From NCBI RefSeq assembly GCF_900104775.1, contig NZ_FNSA01000003.1, forward strand, positions 3,782,001-3,846,000: a DNA stretch of 64,000 nt, read 5' to 3'. Position numbers and translations under genes: made by a program. The stretch's first letter is position 1, and every line of letters starts with the position of its first letter. Source of the stretch: Tsukamurella tyrosinosolvens (GTDB lineage Bacteria; Actinomycetota; Actinomycetes; Mycobacteriales; Mycobacteriaceae). Below, one piece after another: positions 27,857 to 36,915 of this stretch. Below the pieces are notes generated by a model that was given only the letters and a program-made list of their open reading frames with translations, did not search any database and had not been told where the DNA came from.

Positions 27857-30037
27857 TCACAGCATGCAGCTGACGCAGCCCTCGACCTCGGTGCCCTCGA
27901 GCGCCATCTGGCGCAGTCGGATGTAGTACAGCGTCTTGATGCCCTTGCGCCACGCGTAGATCTGCGCGCGGTTCACGTCGCGGGTGGTGGCGGTGTCCTT
28001 GAAGAACAGCGTCAGCGACAGGCCCTGGTCCACGTGCTGGGTGGCGGCGGCGTACGTGTCGATGATCTTCTCGTAGCCGATCTCGTACGCGTCCTGGTAG
28101 TACTCCAGGTTGTCGTTGTCCATGTACGGCGCCGGGTAGTACACGCGGCCGATCTTGCCCTCCTTACGGATCTCGACCTTCGCCGCGACGGGGTGGATCG
28201 AGCTCGTGGAGTGGTTGATGTAGCTGATCGAGCCGGTGGGCGGCACCGCCTGCAGGTTCTGGTTGTACAGCCCGTGCTTCTGCACGTCGGCCTTGAGCGC
28301 GCGCCAGTCGTCCTGCGTGGGGACGTGGATCTCGGCGTCGGCGAAGAGCCCGGCGACCTTGTCGGTGGCCGGCTTCCACTCCTGCTCGGTGTACTTGTCG
28401 AAGAACTCACCCGAGGCGTACTTGCTGTTCTCGAAGCCGCCGAAGGACTGCCCGCGCTCCCGCGCGATGTTGTTCGACGCGCGGATCGCGTGGAACAGGA
28501 CCGTGTAGAAGTAGATGTTCGTGAAGTCGACGCCCTCGTCGGAGCCGTAGAAGACCCGCTCGCGCGCCAGGTAACCGTGCAGGTTCATCTGCCCGAGGCC
28601 GATCGCGTGGGAGAGGTTGTTGCCCTTCTCGATCGACGGCACGGAGCTGATGTCGGTCTGGTCCGAGACCGCGGTGAGGCCACGGATCGCGGTCTCGATG
28701 GTGGCGCCGAAGTCGGGGCTGTCCATCGTCTTCGCGATGTTCAGCGAGCCCAGGTTGCAGGAGATGTCCTTGCCGATCTCGGCGTAGGACAGGTCGTCGT
28801 TGTAGGTCGACGGGGTGGAGACCTGCAGGATCTCGCTGCACAGGTTCGAGTGCGTGATCTTGCCGGCGATCGGGTTCGCCCGGTTCACGGTGTCCTCGTA
28901 CATGATGTACGGGTAGCCCGACTCGAACTGCAACTCGGCGAGGGTCTGGAAGAACTCGCGGGCGTTGATCTTGGTCTTGCGGATCCGCGAGTCGTCGACC
29001 ATCTCGTGGTACTTGTCCGAGACGTTGACGTCCGCGAAGGGCACGCCGTAGACCCGCTCCACGTCGTACGGGGAGAACAGGTACATGTCGTCGTTGTTCT
29101 TGGCGAGCTCGAAGGTGATGTCGGGGATCACCACGCCGAGCGACAGGGTCTTGATACGGATCTTCTCGTCGGCGTTCTCGCGCTTGGTGTCGAGGAAGCG
29201 GTAGATGTCCGGGTGGTGCGCGTGCAGATACACGGCGCCCGCACCCTGCCGGGCGCCCAGCTGGTTGGCGTAGCTGAACGAGTCCTCGAGCAGCTTCATG
29301 ATCGGGATGACGCCCGAGCTCTGATTCTCGATCTTCTTGATGGGCGCGCCGTGCTCGCGGATATTGCTGAGCAGCAGCGCGACTCCGCCACCGCGCTTGG
29401 ACAGCTGCAGCGCGGAGTTGATCGAGCGGCCGATCGACTCCATGTTGTCCTCGATGCGGAGCAGGAAGCACGAGACGGGCTCGCCGCGCTGCTTCTTGCC
29501 CGAGTTGAGGAAGGTGGGGGTGGCCGGCTGGAAGCGCCCGGCGATGATCTCGTCCACCAGATTCACGGCCAGCTTCTCGTCACCGTCGGCCAGCGTGAGC
29601 GCGACCATGCAGACACGGTCCTCGAAGCGCTCCAGGTAGCGCTTGCCGTCGAACGTCTTCAGCGTGTAGCTGGTGTAGTACTTGAACGCGCCCAGGAAGG
29701 TGGGGAACCGGAACTTCTTGGCGTAGGCCGCGTCGAACAGGCCCTTGACGAACTCGCGGCTGTACTTGTCCAGCACCTCGGGCTCGTAGTAGTTCTCCTC
29801 GACGAGGTAGTCGAGCTTCTCGTCCAGGTTGTGGAAGAAGACCGTGTTCTGGTTGACGTGCTGCAGGAAGTACTGCCGCGCGGCCTCCCGGTCCTTGTCG
29901 AACTGGATCCGCCCGTCCTTGTCGTACAGGTTCAGCATCGCGTTCAGGGCGTGGAAGTCCAGCTCGCTGTGGCCGGGGCCGCCGTGGACGCCGGACTGGC
30001 TCGCGGAGGGTACGAGGTCTTCCTGAGTTGCGGTCAT
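27857..30037 (-). CDS. nrdE: Class Ib ribonucleotide reductase large subunit NrdE
   Basis: This is the R1 subunit that reduces nucleoside diphosphates. Recognisable parts are the glycyl-barrel core with [10 protein letters not shown]-type segment ([14 protein letters not shown]), active-site NLCSEIL, and the C-terminal VEGCVSCML with its redox Cys pair that NrdH re-reduces. Length is 726 aa from ATG 30037, which overlaps the nrdI stop (ATGA). There is no N-terminal ATP cone, as usual for NrdE. Order nrdH-nrdI-nrdE is the standard class Ib operon; nrdF lies 15 kb away. Confidence 0.97.
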   Translation of the reverse strand: MTATQEDLVPSASQSGVHGGPGHSELDFHALNAMLNLYDKDGRIQFDKDREAARQYFLQHVNQNTVFFHNLDEKLDYLVEENYYEPEVLDKYSREFVKGLFDAAYAKKFRFPTFLGAFKYYTSYTLKTFDGKRYLERFEDRVCMVALTLADGDEKLAVNLVDEIIAGRFQPATPTFLNSGKKQRGEPVSCFLLRIEDNMESIGRSINSALQLSKRGGGVALLLSNIREHGAPIKKIENQSSGVIPIMKLLEDSFSYANQLGARQGAGAVYLHAHHPDIYRFLDTKRENADEKIRIKTLSLGVVIPDITFELAKNNDDMYLFSPYDVERVYGVPFADVNVSDKYHEMVDDSRIRKTKINAREFFQTLAELQFESGYPYIMYEDTVNRANPIAGKITHSNLCSEILQVSTPSTYNDDLSYAEIGKDISCNLGSLNIAKTMDSPDFGATIETAIRGLTAVSDQTDISSVPSIEKGNNLSHAIGLGQMNLHGYLARERVFYGSDEGVDFTNIYFYTVLFHAIRASNNIARERGQSFGGFENSKYASGEFFDKYTEQEWKPATDKVAGLFADAEIHVPTQDDWRALKADVQKHGLYNQNLQAVPPTGSISYINHSTSSIHPVAAKVEIRKEGKIGRVYYPAPYMDNDNLEYYQDAYEIGYEKIIDTYAAATQHVDQGLSLTLFFKDTATTRDVNRAQIYAWRKGIKTLYYIRLRQMALEGTEVEGCVSCML

Positions 30038-30492
30038 GAGCGCGCGCTTTCCTTGTCGAGGGTGGAGACGGTTCCGGCGAAGAATTCGGTGAGCCCGGCG
30101 TGGACGCGATCCACGTCCTCGGTGGTGCCCATGAGCTCGAAGCGGTAGAGGTACGGGACCCGGCACTTGCGGGAGATCACGTCCCCCGCGAAGCAGAACT
30201 CTTCGCCGAAGTTGGTGTTCCCCGCCGCGATCACGCCGCGGATCAGGGAGCGGTTGTGCTGGTCGTTGAGGAACCGGATCACCTGCTTGGGGACGTATCC
30301 CCCGCCCGAGACCGCGGTCGCCTGCTTTCCCCCGCCGTACGTGGGGGTGATCAGGACGAAGGGCTCATCGACGGTGAGCGGTTCGGTCGCCCGCGTCACC
30401 GGGATGCGCAGTGCACGCATGCCCAGCTTCTCGACGAATCGGTGCGTGTTCTCCGACACCGACGAGAAGTAGACGACGAGCGGCGACGCCAT
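30034..30492 (-). CDS. nrdI: NrdI flavodoxin-like protein
   Basis: It delivers the oxidant that assembles the dimanganese-tyrosyl radical in NrdF. 152 aa with the family pattern [19 protein letters not shown] (FMN phosphate loop), PTYGGG, and [14 protein letters not shown]. It starts at ATG 30492, two bases after the nrdH stop, and its own stop overlaps the nrdE start. Presence of nrdI suggests the physiological cofactor of NrdF is Mn2. Confidence 0.96.
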   Translation of the reverse strand: MASPLVVYFSSVSENTHRFVEKLGMRALRIPVTRATEPLTVDEPFVLITPTYGGGKQATAVSGGGYVPKQVIRFLNDQHNRSLIRGVIAAGNTNFGEEFCFAGDVISRKCRVPYLYRFELMGTTEDVDRVHAGLTEFFAGTVSTLDKESARS

Positions 30493-30494
30493 CG

Positions 30495-30743
30495 CTACGC
30501 CGTGGCGGCGACCGCGGCGAGCGCCTTCACCCGGTCCGGGCGGAAGCCCGACCAGTGCGCATCGCCGGCGACGACGACGGGGGCCTGCAGGTAGCCGAGC
30601 GCCATGACGTAGTCCCGGGCCTCCGGGTCCTCGGTGATGTCCACCACGCGGTACTCGAGGCCGGCCTTGTCGAGCGCCTTGTACGTGGCGTTGCACTGCA
30701 CGCAGGCGGGCTTGGTGTAGACGGTGATCTCGACCTGGCTCAT
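30495..30743 (-). CDS. nrdH: NrdH glutaredoxin-like redoxin
   Basis: 82 aa. The active site is CVQC ([14 protein letters not shown]), and the C-terminal half carries [10 protein letters not shown], the feature that lets NrdH accept electrons from thioredoxin reductase. It reduces the C-terminal Cys pair of NrdE. AAGGGGAG lies eight bases before the ATG. As first gene of the operon it follows a long leader of about 180 bases downstream of the NrdR-like boxes. Confidence 0.96.
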   Translation of the reverse strand: MSQVEITVYTKPACVQCNATYKALDKAGLEYRVVDITEDPEARDYVMALGYLQAPVVVAGDAHWSGFRPDRVKALAAVAATA

Positions 30744-31102
30744 GGATGGCTCCCCTTCGCTGGACGGTCCCGGAGACTGCTCGGAACCCGATTATCGACC
30801 TACGGACTGACAAGTTTTCTCGCCACGTTTACCTGCGTGAACTCGGTCGGCCCGCGGACCCCTCAGCGACGTCCTCATGCCTCCCGGACGGCGTTTCGGC
30901 GCGTCCGCTCTCGCAGTGGACTGAACACTACACCTAGTGGTGGCCCCGAGGAAGCGACACAACCACTTGCGAACAACATTCGTGAAATTACCAGCTCGCA
31001 AGACGGTCTTTCGAGCGTTTTTCATCGTGAATCCCCAGGACACGCCGAGGATCGACGACACGCCGATCCGACACGCCCGGCACCGTCGGAGACCCGCCTG
31101 CG
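30744..31102 (-). promoter_or_regulatory. Long regulatory region upstream of nrdHIE
   Basis: The gap from the nrdH start to the FMN-reductase stop is 386 bp without a gene. Most of it is AT-richer than the window. The NrdR-like boxes lie at 30925-30972, about 180 bp from nrdH, so the transcript would have an unusually long leader. I saw no riboswitch fold by eye and no other strong dyad. Confidence 0.5.
30925..30972 (-). promoter_or_regulatory. Pair of NrdR-box-like sites upstream of nrdHIE
   Basis: ACACTACACCTAGTGG (30925-30940) is close to the NrdR consensus on both halves. ACACAACCACTTGCGA (30957-30972) is a weaker second box. Their starts are 32 bp apart, identical to the pair before nrdF. 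NrdR is a zinc/ATP-cone repressor of ribonucleotide reductase genes. Confidence 0.72.
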
Positions 31103-31122
31103 GCGCCCCCACGGGTGGGCGC
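31103..31122 (-). terminator. Short stem-loop after the FMN reductase gene
   Basis: GCGCCC (31103-31108) and GGGCGC (31117-31122) enclose an 8-base loop with partial CCAC/GTGG pairing, 7 bases past the minus-strand stop. Weak; called by position. Confidence 0.3.
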
Positions 31123-31129
31123 GGCGCCC

Positions 31130-31663
31130 CTAGCGGACGGGGGCGACGAGCCGCTCGAGGAGGTCGCCCGCGCGCTGCGCGACGGCGTCGTGCTCGCGCA
31201 CCGACTTGCCGTCGAGGCCGGAGATGGGGAACTCCTCGACGAGCCCCTCGGGGACCTCGCCGCCGGCGATGGTGACGGCGCGCTCGGCGTCGGCAAGAGT
31301 TGTGTCCAGACGGTGGCCCACGCCCGCGAGGGCCACCCGCTTACCCGACAACGCACTGGAGCCGTAGGGGCGCGAGCCCCAGTCGATGACGTTCTTCAAT
31401 ACGGCGCTGACGGTGCCGTTGTTGGGCGGGGCGAGCAGCAGAAGGGCGTCCGCGGCCGCGATCCGGTCGCGGAGCGCCGCGGCGGTGGCCGGTGCGGCCT
31501 CGCCGTCGATGTCCTCGTTGTAGAAGGGCACGTCCGCAATACCCTCGGCGATCTCGACGCGCACCCCCGCGGGCGCGTTCGCGACGGCCACCTCGGCCAG
31601 CTCCCGGTTGAGCGAGCTGCTGCGCAGCGATCCGACGACGGCGAGCACGGTGATGTCCGACAT
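31130..31663 (-). CDS. NAD(P)H-dependent FMN reductase-family protein
   Basis: 177 aa flavodoxin-like fold. The FMN phosphate loop is VVGSLRSSSLNRELAEVA near the N-terminus, and the active segment LLLAPPNNGTVSAVLKNVIDW matches the family motif PEYNGSxPGxLKNAIDW, with PPNN in place of PEYN. Likely reduces FMN, quinones or azo compounds. GAGG precedes ATG 31663. It is divergent from a TetR gene, the usual partner. M. tuberculosis has a similar pair (Rv3054c-Rv3055) beside nrdHIE, so this order is conserved. Confidence 0.85.
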   Translation of the reverse strand: MSDITVLAVVGSLRSSSLNRELAEVAVANAPAGVRVEIAEGIADVPFYNEDIDGEAAPATAAALRDRIAAADALLLLAPPNNGTVSAVLKNVIDWGSRPYGSSALSGKRVALAGVGHRLDTTLADAERAVTIAGGEVPEGLVEEFPISGLDGKSVREHDAVAQRAGDLLERLVAPVR

Positions 31664-31792
31664 GTTCCTCAGTTCTCCTGACGTTCTCCGGGCGACCGAC
31701 CGGGCCGCATCCGCCAAAGTTAACGGACTTCGGTCCGGATTTCTTCCCCGGGATCATGGTGAGTCGAAAATCCGCACGGTAGGCTCCATCCG

Positions 31793-32389
31793 ATGACCGG
31801 ACCACTCCTCCCCCTCGCGCAGCCGCAGACCGAGCCGCGCCGTGACGCGGCCCGCAATCGCGAGCTGCTCATCGACGCGGCGCAGCGGCTCTTCGCCGAG
31901 CACGGCGTCGACGCGGTGAGCATGGACGCGGTGGCGCAGGCGGCCGGCGTGGGCAAGGGCACCGTCTTCCGGCGCTTCGGCTCGCGTGCCGGGCTGCTGC
32001 AGGCCCTCCTCGATCATGACGAGACCGAGCTGCAGCAGCGGTTCATGTTCGGACCGCCCCCGCTCGGCCCGGGCGGCGACCCCGTGCACCGCCTCACCGA
32101 GTACGGAAAGGCGCGGATGCAGCTCATCGCGCGCCACGGCGACCTCCTGCGCGGTGCCGAGCAGGCCGCCCGCGACCCGTACGACGAGCCGCCGTGGCGC
32201 GTGTCCGCGATGACGGTGCGGTCGATGCTCGTCGACGCGGGCCGCACGGCGAACACCGAGGTGTGGGCCGCGGCACTGATGGCGACGCTCAGCCCGGGAT
32301 GGGTGCTCCACCAATTGGCCTCGGGCGTCTCGCAGGACGAGCTCGAAGCCGTGTGGGCGGAGCACGTGCGCCTACTGGCCGCGCTCTGA
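31793..32389 (+). CDS. TetR-family regulator beside the FMN reductase
   Basis: 198 aa. The HTH spans about residues 22-70 (AVSMDAVAQAAGVGKGTVFRRFGSRAGLLQALL). The C-terminal domain is helical with WVLHQLASGVSQDELEAVW near the end. It faces the FMN reductase gene across 129 bp, which contains only a weak dyad (CGGAC-TTCG-GTCCG, 31724-31737). It likely controls that reductase. Its last 18 bases overlap the end of the convergent SDR gene. Confidence 0.85.
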   Translation: MTGPLLPLAQPQTEPRRDAARNRELLIDAAQRLFAEHGVDAVSMDAVAQAAGVGKGTVFRRFGSRAGLLQALLDHDETELQQRFMFGPPPLGPGGDPVHRLTEYGKARMQLIARHGDLLRGAEQAARDPYDEPPWRVSAMTVRSMLVDAGRTANTEVWAAALMATLSPGWVLHQLASGVSQDELEAVWAEHVRLLAAL

Positions 32390-33265
32390 GATCTTCGCCA
32401 GGTACGCGAACCGGTCGTTCGCCACGCGCATGGCGATCTCGTAGGGCAGCGCGAACTTCCGCTTCCAGAAGTAGCCGAAGCGCGTGTCGAACGAGGTGTA
32501 CACGATGAACCTGTTGTGCAGAACGCCGTCGATGATCGCCTGAGCCGCCTTCTCGGCCGTGACCTTCGGGAAAGCGTCGATCCCCTTGTTCACCTTCGGG
32601 TTCGAGCGGTCCACCCCGTTGATCTCGACGGTCTTCACCAGGCCCGTCTCGACGGCGCCGGGCACGACGACGGAAACGCCGATGCCGTGCCGGCGCAGGT
32701 CGTACCGGAGCACCTCGGAGACGCCGACGAGGCCGAACTTCGCAGCCGAGTACGCCGCGTGCCACGGCAGCGCGATGAGACCGGCGGTGGACGAGACGTT
32801 GACCAGCTGGCCGCCCCGGCCCGCGGCGATCATCGGCGGGAGGAAGGTCTCGATCACGTGGATCGGCCCCATCAGGTTCACGTCGACGGTCCGGCGCCAC
32901 TGCTCGTGGGTGAGATTCTCGACGGTGCCCCAGACGGCGATGCCCGCGACGTTCATCACCACGTCCAGCGGGCCCGCGGCCGCGTGGACCTCGTCGGCGA
33001 AAGCACGCACGGCGTCGTAGTCGGAGACGTCGAACGCCCTGGACGCGATGACCTTCGCGCCCAGGGCGGTGACGTGGCGAGTGACGGCGTCGAGCTGCTC
33101 GGCGTTGATGTCGGTCAACACCAGCTCGGCGTCGTGCGCCGCGAGGAGATTCGCGGTAGCGCGGCCGATCCCGCTGGCGGCGCCGGTGACGAGGACCTTC
33201 TTCCCCTTCAGGTCCTTGATCGGCGGGGCCATGTGGACGAGCCGGACGATATTGCGGAGTGCCAT
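32372..33265 (-). CDS. Short-chain dehydrogenase/reductase
   Basis: 297 aa classical SDR. Cofactor loop TGAASGIG near residue 27, NVAGIAVWG, catalytic Ser in NVSSTAGL, and Y-x3-K in AAYSAAKFG. The C-terminal tail of about 60 residues is longer than in small SDRs and basic with aromatic residues (GYFWKRKFALPYEIAMRV), which may touch a membrane. M. tuberculosis Rv3057c is a similar SDR in the corresponding place, with dinB2 between it and the TetR gene; here dinB2 is absent and the genes overlap by 18 bp. Confidence 0.88.
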   Translation of the reverse strand: MALRNIVRLVHMAPPIKDLKGKKVLVTGAASGIGRATANLLAAHDAELVLTDINAEQLDAVTRHVTALGAKVIASRAFDVSDYDAVRAFADEVHAAAGPLDVVMNVAGIAVWGTVENLTHEQWRRTVDVNLMGPIHVIETFLPPMIAAGRGGQLVNVSSTAGLIALPWHAAYSAAKFGLVGVSEVLRYDLRRHGIGVSVVVPGAVETGLVKTVEINGVDRSNPKVNKGIDAFPKVTAEKAAQAIIDGVLHNRFIVYTSFDTRFGYFWKRKFALPYEIAMRVANDRFAYLAKISERGQ

Positions 33266-33303
33266 ATCAGCCAGCTTGCCAGATCGGGCCGCGCTACCGC
33301 TTC

Positions 33304-33329
33304 CCGCCGGGGCGTGACGTCCCCGGCGG
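33304..33329 (-). terminator. Stem-loop after the amidase-fold gene
   Basis: CCGCCGGGG (33304-33312) pairs with CCCCGGCGG (33321-33329), loop of 8. A CTTC/GAAG extension has a one-base bulge. It begins 20 bases past the stop. Confidence 0.55.
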
Positions 33330-33349
33330 AAGTCGGTGCGGTGTGATCC

Positions 33350-34759
33350 CTACTTCGGCAGGATCGCGCCGGCGCTCAGGATCGCCTTGAGGATCTCCTG
33401 GGCGGCGGCCGGCCCCTGCGCGGACTGCAGGGAGTTGAAGGCCTGCGGGCTGGAGATCAGCGTGTTGACGAGCTGCGTTCCCTGCGAGCTGGTGAGGAAC
33501 TCGGCGGCCTTGGGCCCCATCTCGAAGAGCGAGTTCACGCCCAGCGGCTGCGCCTGGCCGGGGATCGTCACCGTCGGCAGCTGCGGCAGCGCCACCTGCC
33601 CCAGACCGGGGATGGTCACCGAGGTGCCCTGCGGAGCGGTCGCCGCGGGAGCGGTCGCCTGCGGCGCCGTGGCGGCAGACGGGGTCGCGCCGCCCTGCAG
33701 CATCGGCACGCCCGAGACGATCGGGGAGGTACCCGTACCGGTGCTCGGGGTGACGGGAGCCGCGGCGGCGGGAGCGCCCGGCACGGCCGGGACGATCGGG
33801 GTCTGGGCCGGAGCCGTCGGCGCCGTCGCCGCAGGAGCGGTGGCGGCCGGAGCCGTCGCGGCCGGGGCGGCGGCGGCCGGAGCCGTCGCCGCGGGGGCGG
33901 CCGGGGCGGCGGGGGTCACGGGCACCGCGGGATCGACCTGCGGCGCGACGGGCTGGGCCACGACGGGCTGCTCGACGACGCCGCCCGGCTTGACCTTGCC
34001 GGTCAATTGCTGGATCACGCCGTTGGCGAGCACGGAGGCGTACTGGGTCTGCCCCTCGCGCGAGGTGAGCAGCGCCGCGTCGTCCGCGTTGGCCAGGTTG
34101 CCGAGGTTCGCGTAGACGAGCGGGATGTTCACCAGCGAAGCGAGGGCGTTGGTGGTCTTCGCGACGCCGTCCTGGCCGCCGAGGTACTGCGCCGGCACGA
34201 AGCCGCCGGCGCGGGTGGCGTCCCGGATCACGGTGGTCGCGGGGTCGCTGACCGCCTGCTGCGCCGTGACCTTGGAGTCGGTGACGCCCGGAGCGGCCGT
34301 CTCGAGAAGGAAGCCGCGCTGGGCCGCGTCCTGGACCGCGCTGTTGATGCTCACGGCGAGGTCGGCGCCGGACTTGTTGGCGGCCGCGGCGCGCTGGTCG
34401 ACGCAACCGCCGAAGCCGGCGTCGTCCGCGCGAGACAGGATGACCTTGGCGCCCTGGGTCTTGAGCGCAGCCTCGACCATCTTGGCCACGGCGAAGTTCA
34501 CGGAATGATCGGCGGTGCCGTTGGAGGCGATGGCCACCGGATTGACGCACGGCACCTGGCCGCCACGGCCATCGGCGACCTTGCGGGCCTGGTCGACGGC
34601 CGACGCGACGGAGGAGCCGGCGTCGAGGAACACGGTCTTGCCGGACAGCGGCTGGGCCGGGGCGGCGGGGGCGGGGTCGGCGGACGCGAGGCCGGGCGCG
34701 CCGAACAGCGCGACGGCCGCGGTCGCAAGCGAGCCTGCGAGGACACGGGTCTTCTTCAT
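33350..34759 (-). CDS. Secreted N-acetylmuramoyl-L-alanine amidase-fold protein, apparently without catalytic residues
   Basis: 469 aa. A Sec signal peptide (MKKTRVLAGSLATAAVALFG, cleavage after ASA) precedes an Amidase_3 domain (about 40-255) that aligns by eye with mycobacterial Rv3717. The usual zinc and catalytic residues seem replaced: GH of DPGHNG by S49 (FLDAGSS), the Glu of PEH by D84, the His of SLHADG by N139 (VSINSA), and the Glu of VELGN by N218 (YANLGN). Residues 260-370 are Pro/Ala/Thr-rich with PAATA repeats; a C-terminal domain of about 90 residues follows. It may be a wall-binding or regulatory pseudo-enzyme. Direct repeats resembling MtrA sites lie upstream. Confidence 0.8.
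   Translation of the reverse strand: MKKTRVLAGSLATAAVALFGAPGLASADPAPAAPAQPLSGKTVFLDAGSSVASAVDQARKVADGRGGQVPCVNPVAIASNGTADHSVNFAVAKMVEAALKTQGAKVILSRADDAGFGGCVDQRAAAANKSGADLAVSINSAVQDAAQRGFLLETAAPGVTDSKVTAQQAVSDPATTVIRDATRAGGFVPAQYLGGQDGVAKTTNALASLVNIPLVYANLGNLANADDAALLTSREGQTQYASVLANGVIQQLTGKVKPGGVVEQPVVAQPVAPQVDPAVPVTPAAPAAPAATAPAAAAPAATAPAATAPAATAPTAPAQTPIVPAVPGAPAAAAPVTPSTGTGTSPIVSGVPMLQGGATPSAATAPQATAPAATAPQGTSVTIPGLGQVALPQLPTVTIPGQAQPLGVNSLFEMGPKAAEFLTSSQGTQLVNTLISSPQAFNSLQSAQGPAAAQEILKAILSAGAILPK
33758..33921 (-). repeat. Pro/Ala/Thr-rich low-complexity repeats in the amidase-fold gene
   Basis: Imperfect 12-15 bp units coding APAATAPAAAAPAATAPAAT and similar. It is a likely flexible wall-spanning spacer, prone to slippage. 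Confidence 0.7.
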
Positions 34760-34820
34760 GGGCAGCTGGGCGCCGGGGAAGTGGCGCCGCTCTCCTTCCA
34801 AGTCTCTTGTGCAACTTTCG

Positions 34821-34835
34821 TCACATCAGTCACAC
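34821..34835. promoter_or_regulatory. Direct repeat GTCACA-TCA-GTCACA
   Basis: Two GTCACA units with a 9-bp period, 62 bp upstream of the amidase-fold start. It resembles the GTCACA-type direct repeats reported for mycobacterial MtrA. Inferred from motif memory only. Confidence 0.4.
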
Positions 34836-34883
34836 GAGAAACAGTCAACCATCAATTGAGACTTTAGGAAAATCCCGTCGGTG

Positions 34884-34904
34884 ATCGTTACCGGATCGTT
34901 ACCA
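34884..34904. promoter_or_regulatory. Direct repeat GATCGTTACC x2
   Basis: Two exact 10-base copies with an 11-bp period (34884-34893, 34895-34904), one helical turn. GTTAC direct repeats at this spacing resemble actinobacterial MtrA boxes. They lie 125 bp before the amidase-fold gene and 15 bp after the cobW stop. Confidence 0.5.
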
Positions 34905-34918
34905 AGAGCCGCAGAGGC

Positions 34919-36004
34919 TCAGTCCTCGAGAATCGCCGAATCAGACTGCGCCGCAGCGGAGTACCGCAGCAGGGAGAGCACCGCCTGCGGGTCGGCCGGG
35001 GCGTCCGGGGCCGCCAGACAAGCCTGAACCCGGGTGTTGACCGCCTCCTCGTCGAGCCCGATACCGAGGAAGACCAGCACCGAGGCCGCCCCACCGCGTC
35101 CGCCCCGCTCCGGCGCCGTCCGGACGTGTCGCCCGACGGCGTGCACCTCGAGCCGAGTGCCATCCGCGGCGGTGACGAAGCCCTTCGTCCGGAAGACGCC
35201 GCGCGGCGGATCGGCGAGCAGGTCGGCGGTCGCCCGGGCGTCCAGGCGCCCGGTCTCGACGGTGACGGCGACGTACTCGTCGTGCAGGTGCCCGTGCGCC
35301 TCCCCGGTCGCGTGGCCGTGCGCGTGATCGTGGTCGTGCTCGCGCAGCGCCTCGTCCAGGGTGAGCTGGCGTGGGGAGTCCCGCCGCTGCGCGGCACGGC
35401 GCGCCAGTACCTCCGCGTCGATGAGCAGTTCCACCGGGACCACCGCGTCGACGGTCCCGACCACCGGCGCCGACGGTGCGTGCTCGCGCACCAACGCCCG
35501 CGCAGCGCCGGGGTCGCCGGCGAGGTCGATCTTGTTGAGCACCACCAGGTCGGCGAGGGCGAGGTGGTGGCGTAGGGAGGGATGCCGCTCCATCGTGCCG
35601 GCGAGGTGCGCGGCGTCCGCGACGTAGACGAGCCCGCCGTACTCGATCCGCGGGTCCCGGGCGAGCACCACGCGCCGCACCATCGCCGCGGGCTCGGCGA
35701 GCCCCGACGCCTCGACCACCACGAGGTCGAGATCGCGGGCCGCGAGGGCCCCGAGGACGTCCTCGAGCTCGTCGTCGTCGACGGTGCAGCACACACACCC
35801 GTTACTCAGCGACACGGTGCGCACGGCGCCGCTCCCGGACGCGCCCGAGACGAGCATCGCATCGATGTTGACCGCGCCGAAATCGTTGACCACGACGCCG
35901 ATGCGGGCGTCGCCGGCTCCGGACAGCAGGTGGTTGAGCAGCGTTGATTTACCCGCACCCAGGTAGCCGGCGACCACGACGACCGGCACTGCGCGGGAGC
36001 TCAC
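34919..36004 (-). CDS. CobW/COG0523-family GTPase (metallochaperone type)
   Basis: 361 aa. G1 [11 protein letters not shown], the metal-binding CxCC motif in NGCVCCT, and NKID for guanine. A His-rich loop ([21 protein letters not shown] read in two parts around residues 232-252) should bind zinc, cobalt or nickel. The CobW C-terminal domain follows. Such proteins insert or deliver metal to client enzymes. Start GTG 36004 overlaps the trhO stop as GTGA; the open frame 28 codons further upstream lies in trhO. No Zur site was noticed. Confidence 0.9.
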   Translation of the reverse strand: MSSRAVPVVVVAGYLGAGKSTLLNHLLSGAGDARIGVVVNDFGAVNIDAMLVSGASGSGAVRTVSLSNGCVCCTVDDDELEDVLGALAARDLDLVVVEASGLAEPAAMVRRVVLARDPRIEYGGLVYVADAAHLAGTMERHPSLRHHLALADLVVLNKIDLAGDPGAARALVREHAPSAPVVGTVDAVVPVELLIDAEVLARRAAQRRDSPRQLTLDEALREHDHDHAHGHATGEAHGHLHDEYVAVTVETGRLDARATADLLADPPRGVFRTKGFVTAADGTRLEVHAVGRHVRTAPERGGRGGAASVLVFLGIGLDEEAVNTRVQACLAAPDAPADPQAVLSLLRYSAAAQSDSAILED

Positions 36005-36849
36005 GACGCGCAGTCCTCGCACAGCACCGCCAGCTCCCGGTCCTGCGGCGGAGCGAGGTTCGCGACGTTCGAGGTCGGCGCGCCGCACGCCGTGCAGCGG
36101 CCGATCCGCTTCGCCGCCTCGGAGAAGTCGATGCGCATCCGCCGGTCGAAGACGTACATCGAGCCCTCCCAGAGCCCGCGGTCGCCGAACCGCTCGCCGT
36201 AGCGGGCGATGCCGCCGTCGAGCTGGTAGACCTCGCCGAAGCCGCGGTTGCGCATCACGGCGCTCAGGACCTCGCAGCGCACGCCGCCGGTGCAGTAGGT
36301 GATCACCGGGCGGTCCTTGAGGTGGTCGTACTCCCCCGCGTCGAGCAGCGTCACGAAATCACGGGTCGTCGTCGCCGGGGTCACCACGGCGCCGGCGAAC
36401 CGGCCGATCTCGGCTTCGATGGCGTTGCGGCCGTCGAAGAAGACGGCGTCGGGCTTCTCCGCGACCAGCGCGTGCACCTCGTCGGGCGTCAGGTGCACTC
36501 CCCCGCCGCGGACGCCGTCCGCGTCGACCTCCACCTCGTCGGGGACGCCGAAGGTGACGATCTCGTCCCGCACCTTGACCGAGAGTCTCGGGAAGTCGTC
36601 GGCGGAACCGTCGGACCACTTCACGTCCGCGCCCTTGAAGGCGGGGTACTCGCGCACGGCGCGGACGTACCGCTTGACCGCGCGGATCTCGCCGCCGACG
36701 GTGACGTTGATCCCGTGGCGGGAGACGATGATCCGGCCGCGGAGACCGTTCGCCTCACACAGCGCCCGCTGCCACAGCCGGATCGCCTCCGGATCGGCCA
36801 GCGGGGCGAACACGTAGAACAGCACGACCTTGCCCATGACGCCCACCAT
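36001..36849 (-). CDS. trhO: tRNA uridine-34 hydroxylase TrhO (rhodanese-related)
   Basis: 282 aa of the YceA/TrhO family, which makes 5-hydroxyuridine at tRNA position 34. The N-terminal acylphosphatase-like domain ([28 protein letters not shown]) precedes the rhodanese domain with active Cys in YCTGGVRCE. The C-terminal region has two Cys pairs (CTACGAP, CEDC), as in many members. ATG 36837 is an alternative start four residues on. It is upstream of cobW with a 4-bp overlap, so the two are co-translated. Confidence 0.92.
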   Translation of the reverse strand: MVGVMGKVVLFYVFAPLADPEAIRLWQRALCEANGLRGRIIVSRHGINVTVGGEIRAVKRYVRAVREYPAFKGADVKWSDGSADDFPRLSVKVRDEIVTFGVPDEVEVDADGVRGGGVHLTPDEVHALVAEKPDAVFFDGRNAIEAEIGRFAGAVVTPATTTRDFVTLLDAGEYDHLKDRPVITYCTGGVRCEVLSAVMRNRGFGEVYQLDGGIARYGERFGDRGLWEGSMYVFDRRMRIDFSEAAKRIGRCTACGAPTSNVANLAPPQDRELAVLCEDCAS

Positions 36850-36915
36850 TCTATCGGTGCCGCCTTGCGCTCAGCCTGCGTCCAACGGTTCCGACGACGA
36901 CCCCACTCCCCTTCA

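Noticed and set aside
31724-31737. CGGAC-TTCG-GTCCG as operator of the TetR/FMN-reductase pair
   Set aside because: Arms of only 5 bp in GC-rich DNA are expected by chance; kept only as a remark in the gene entry.
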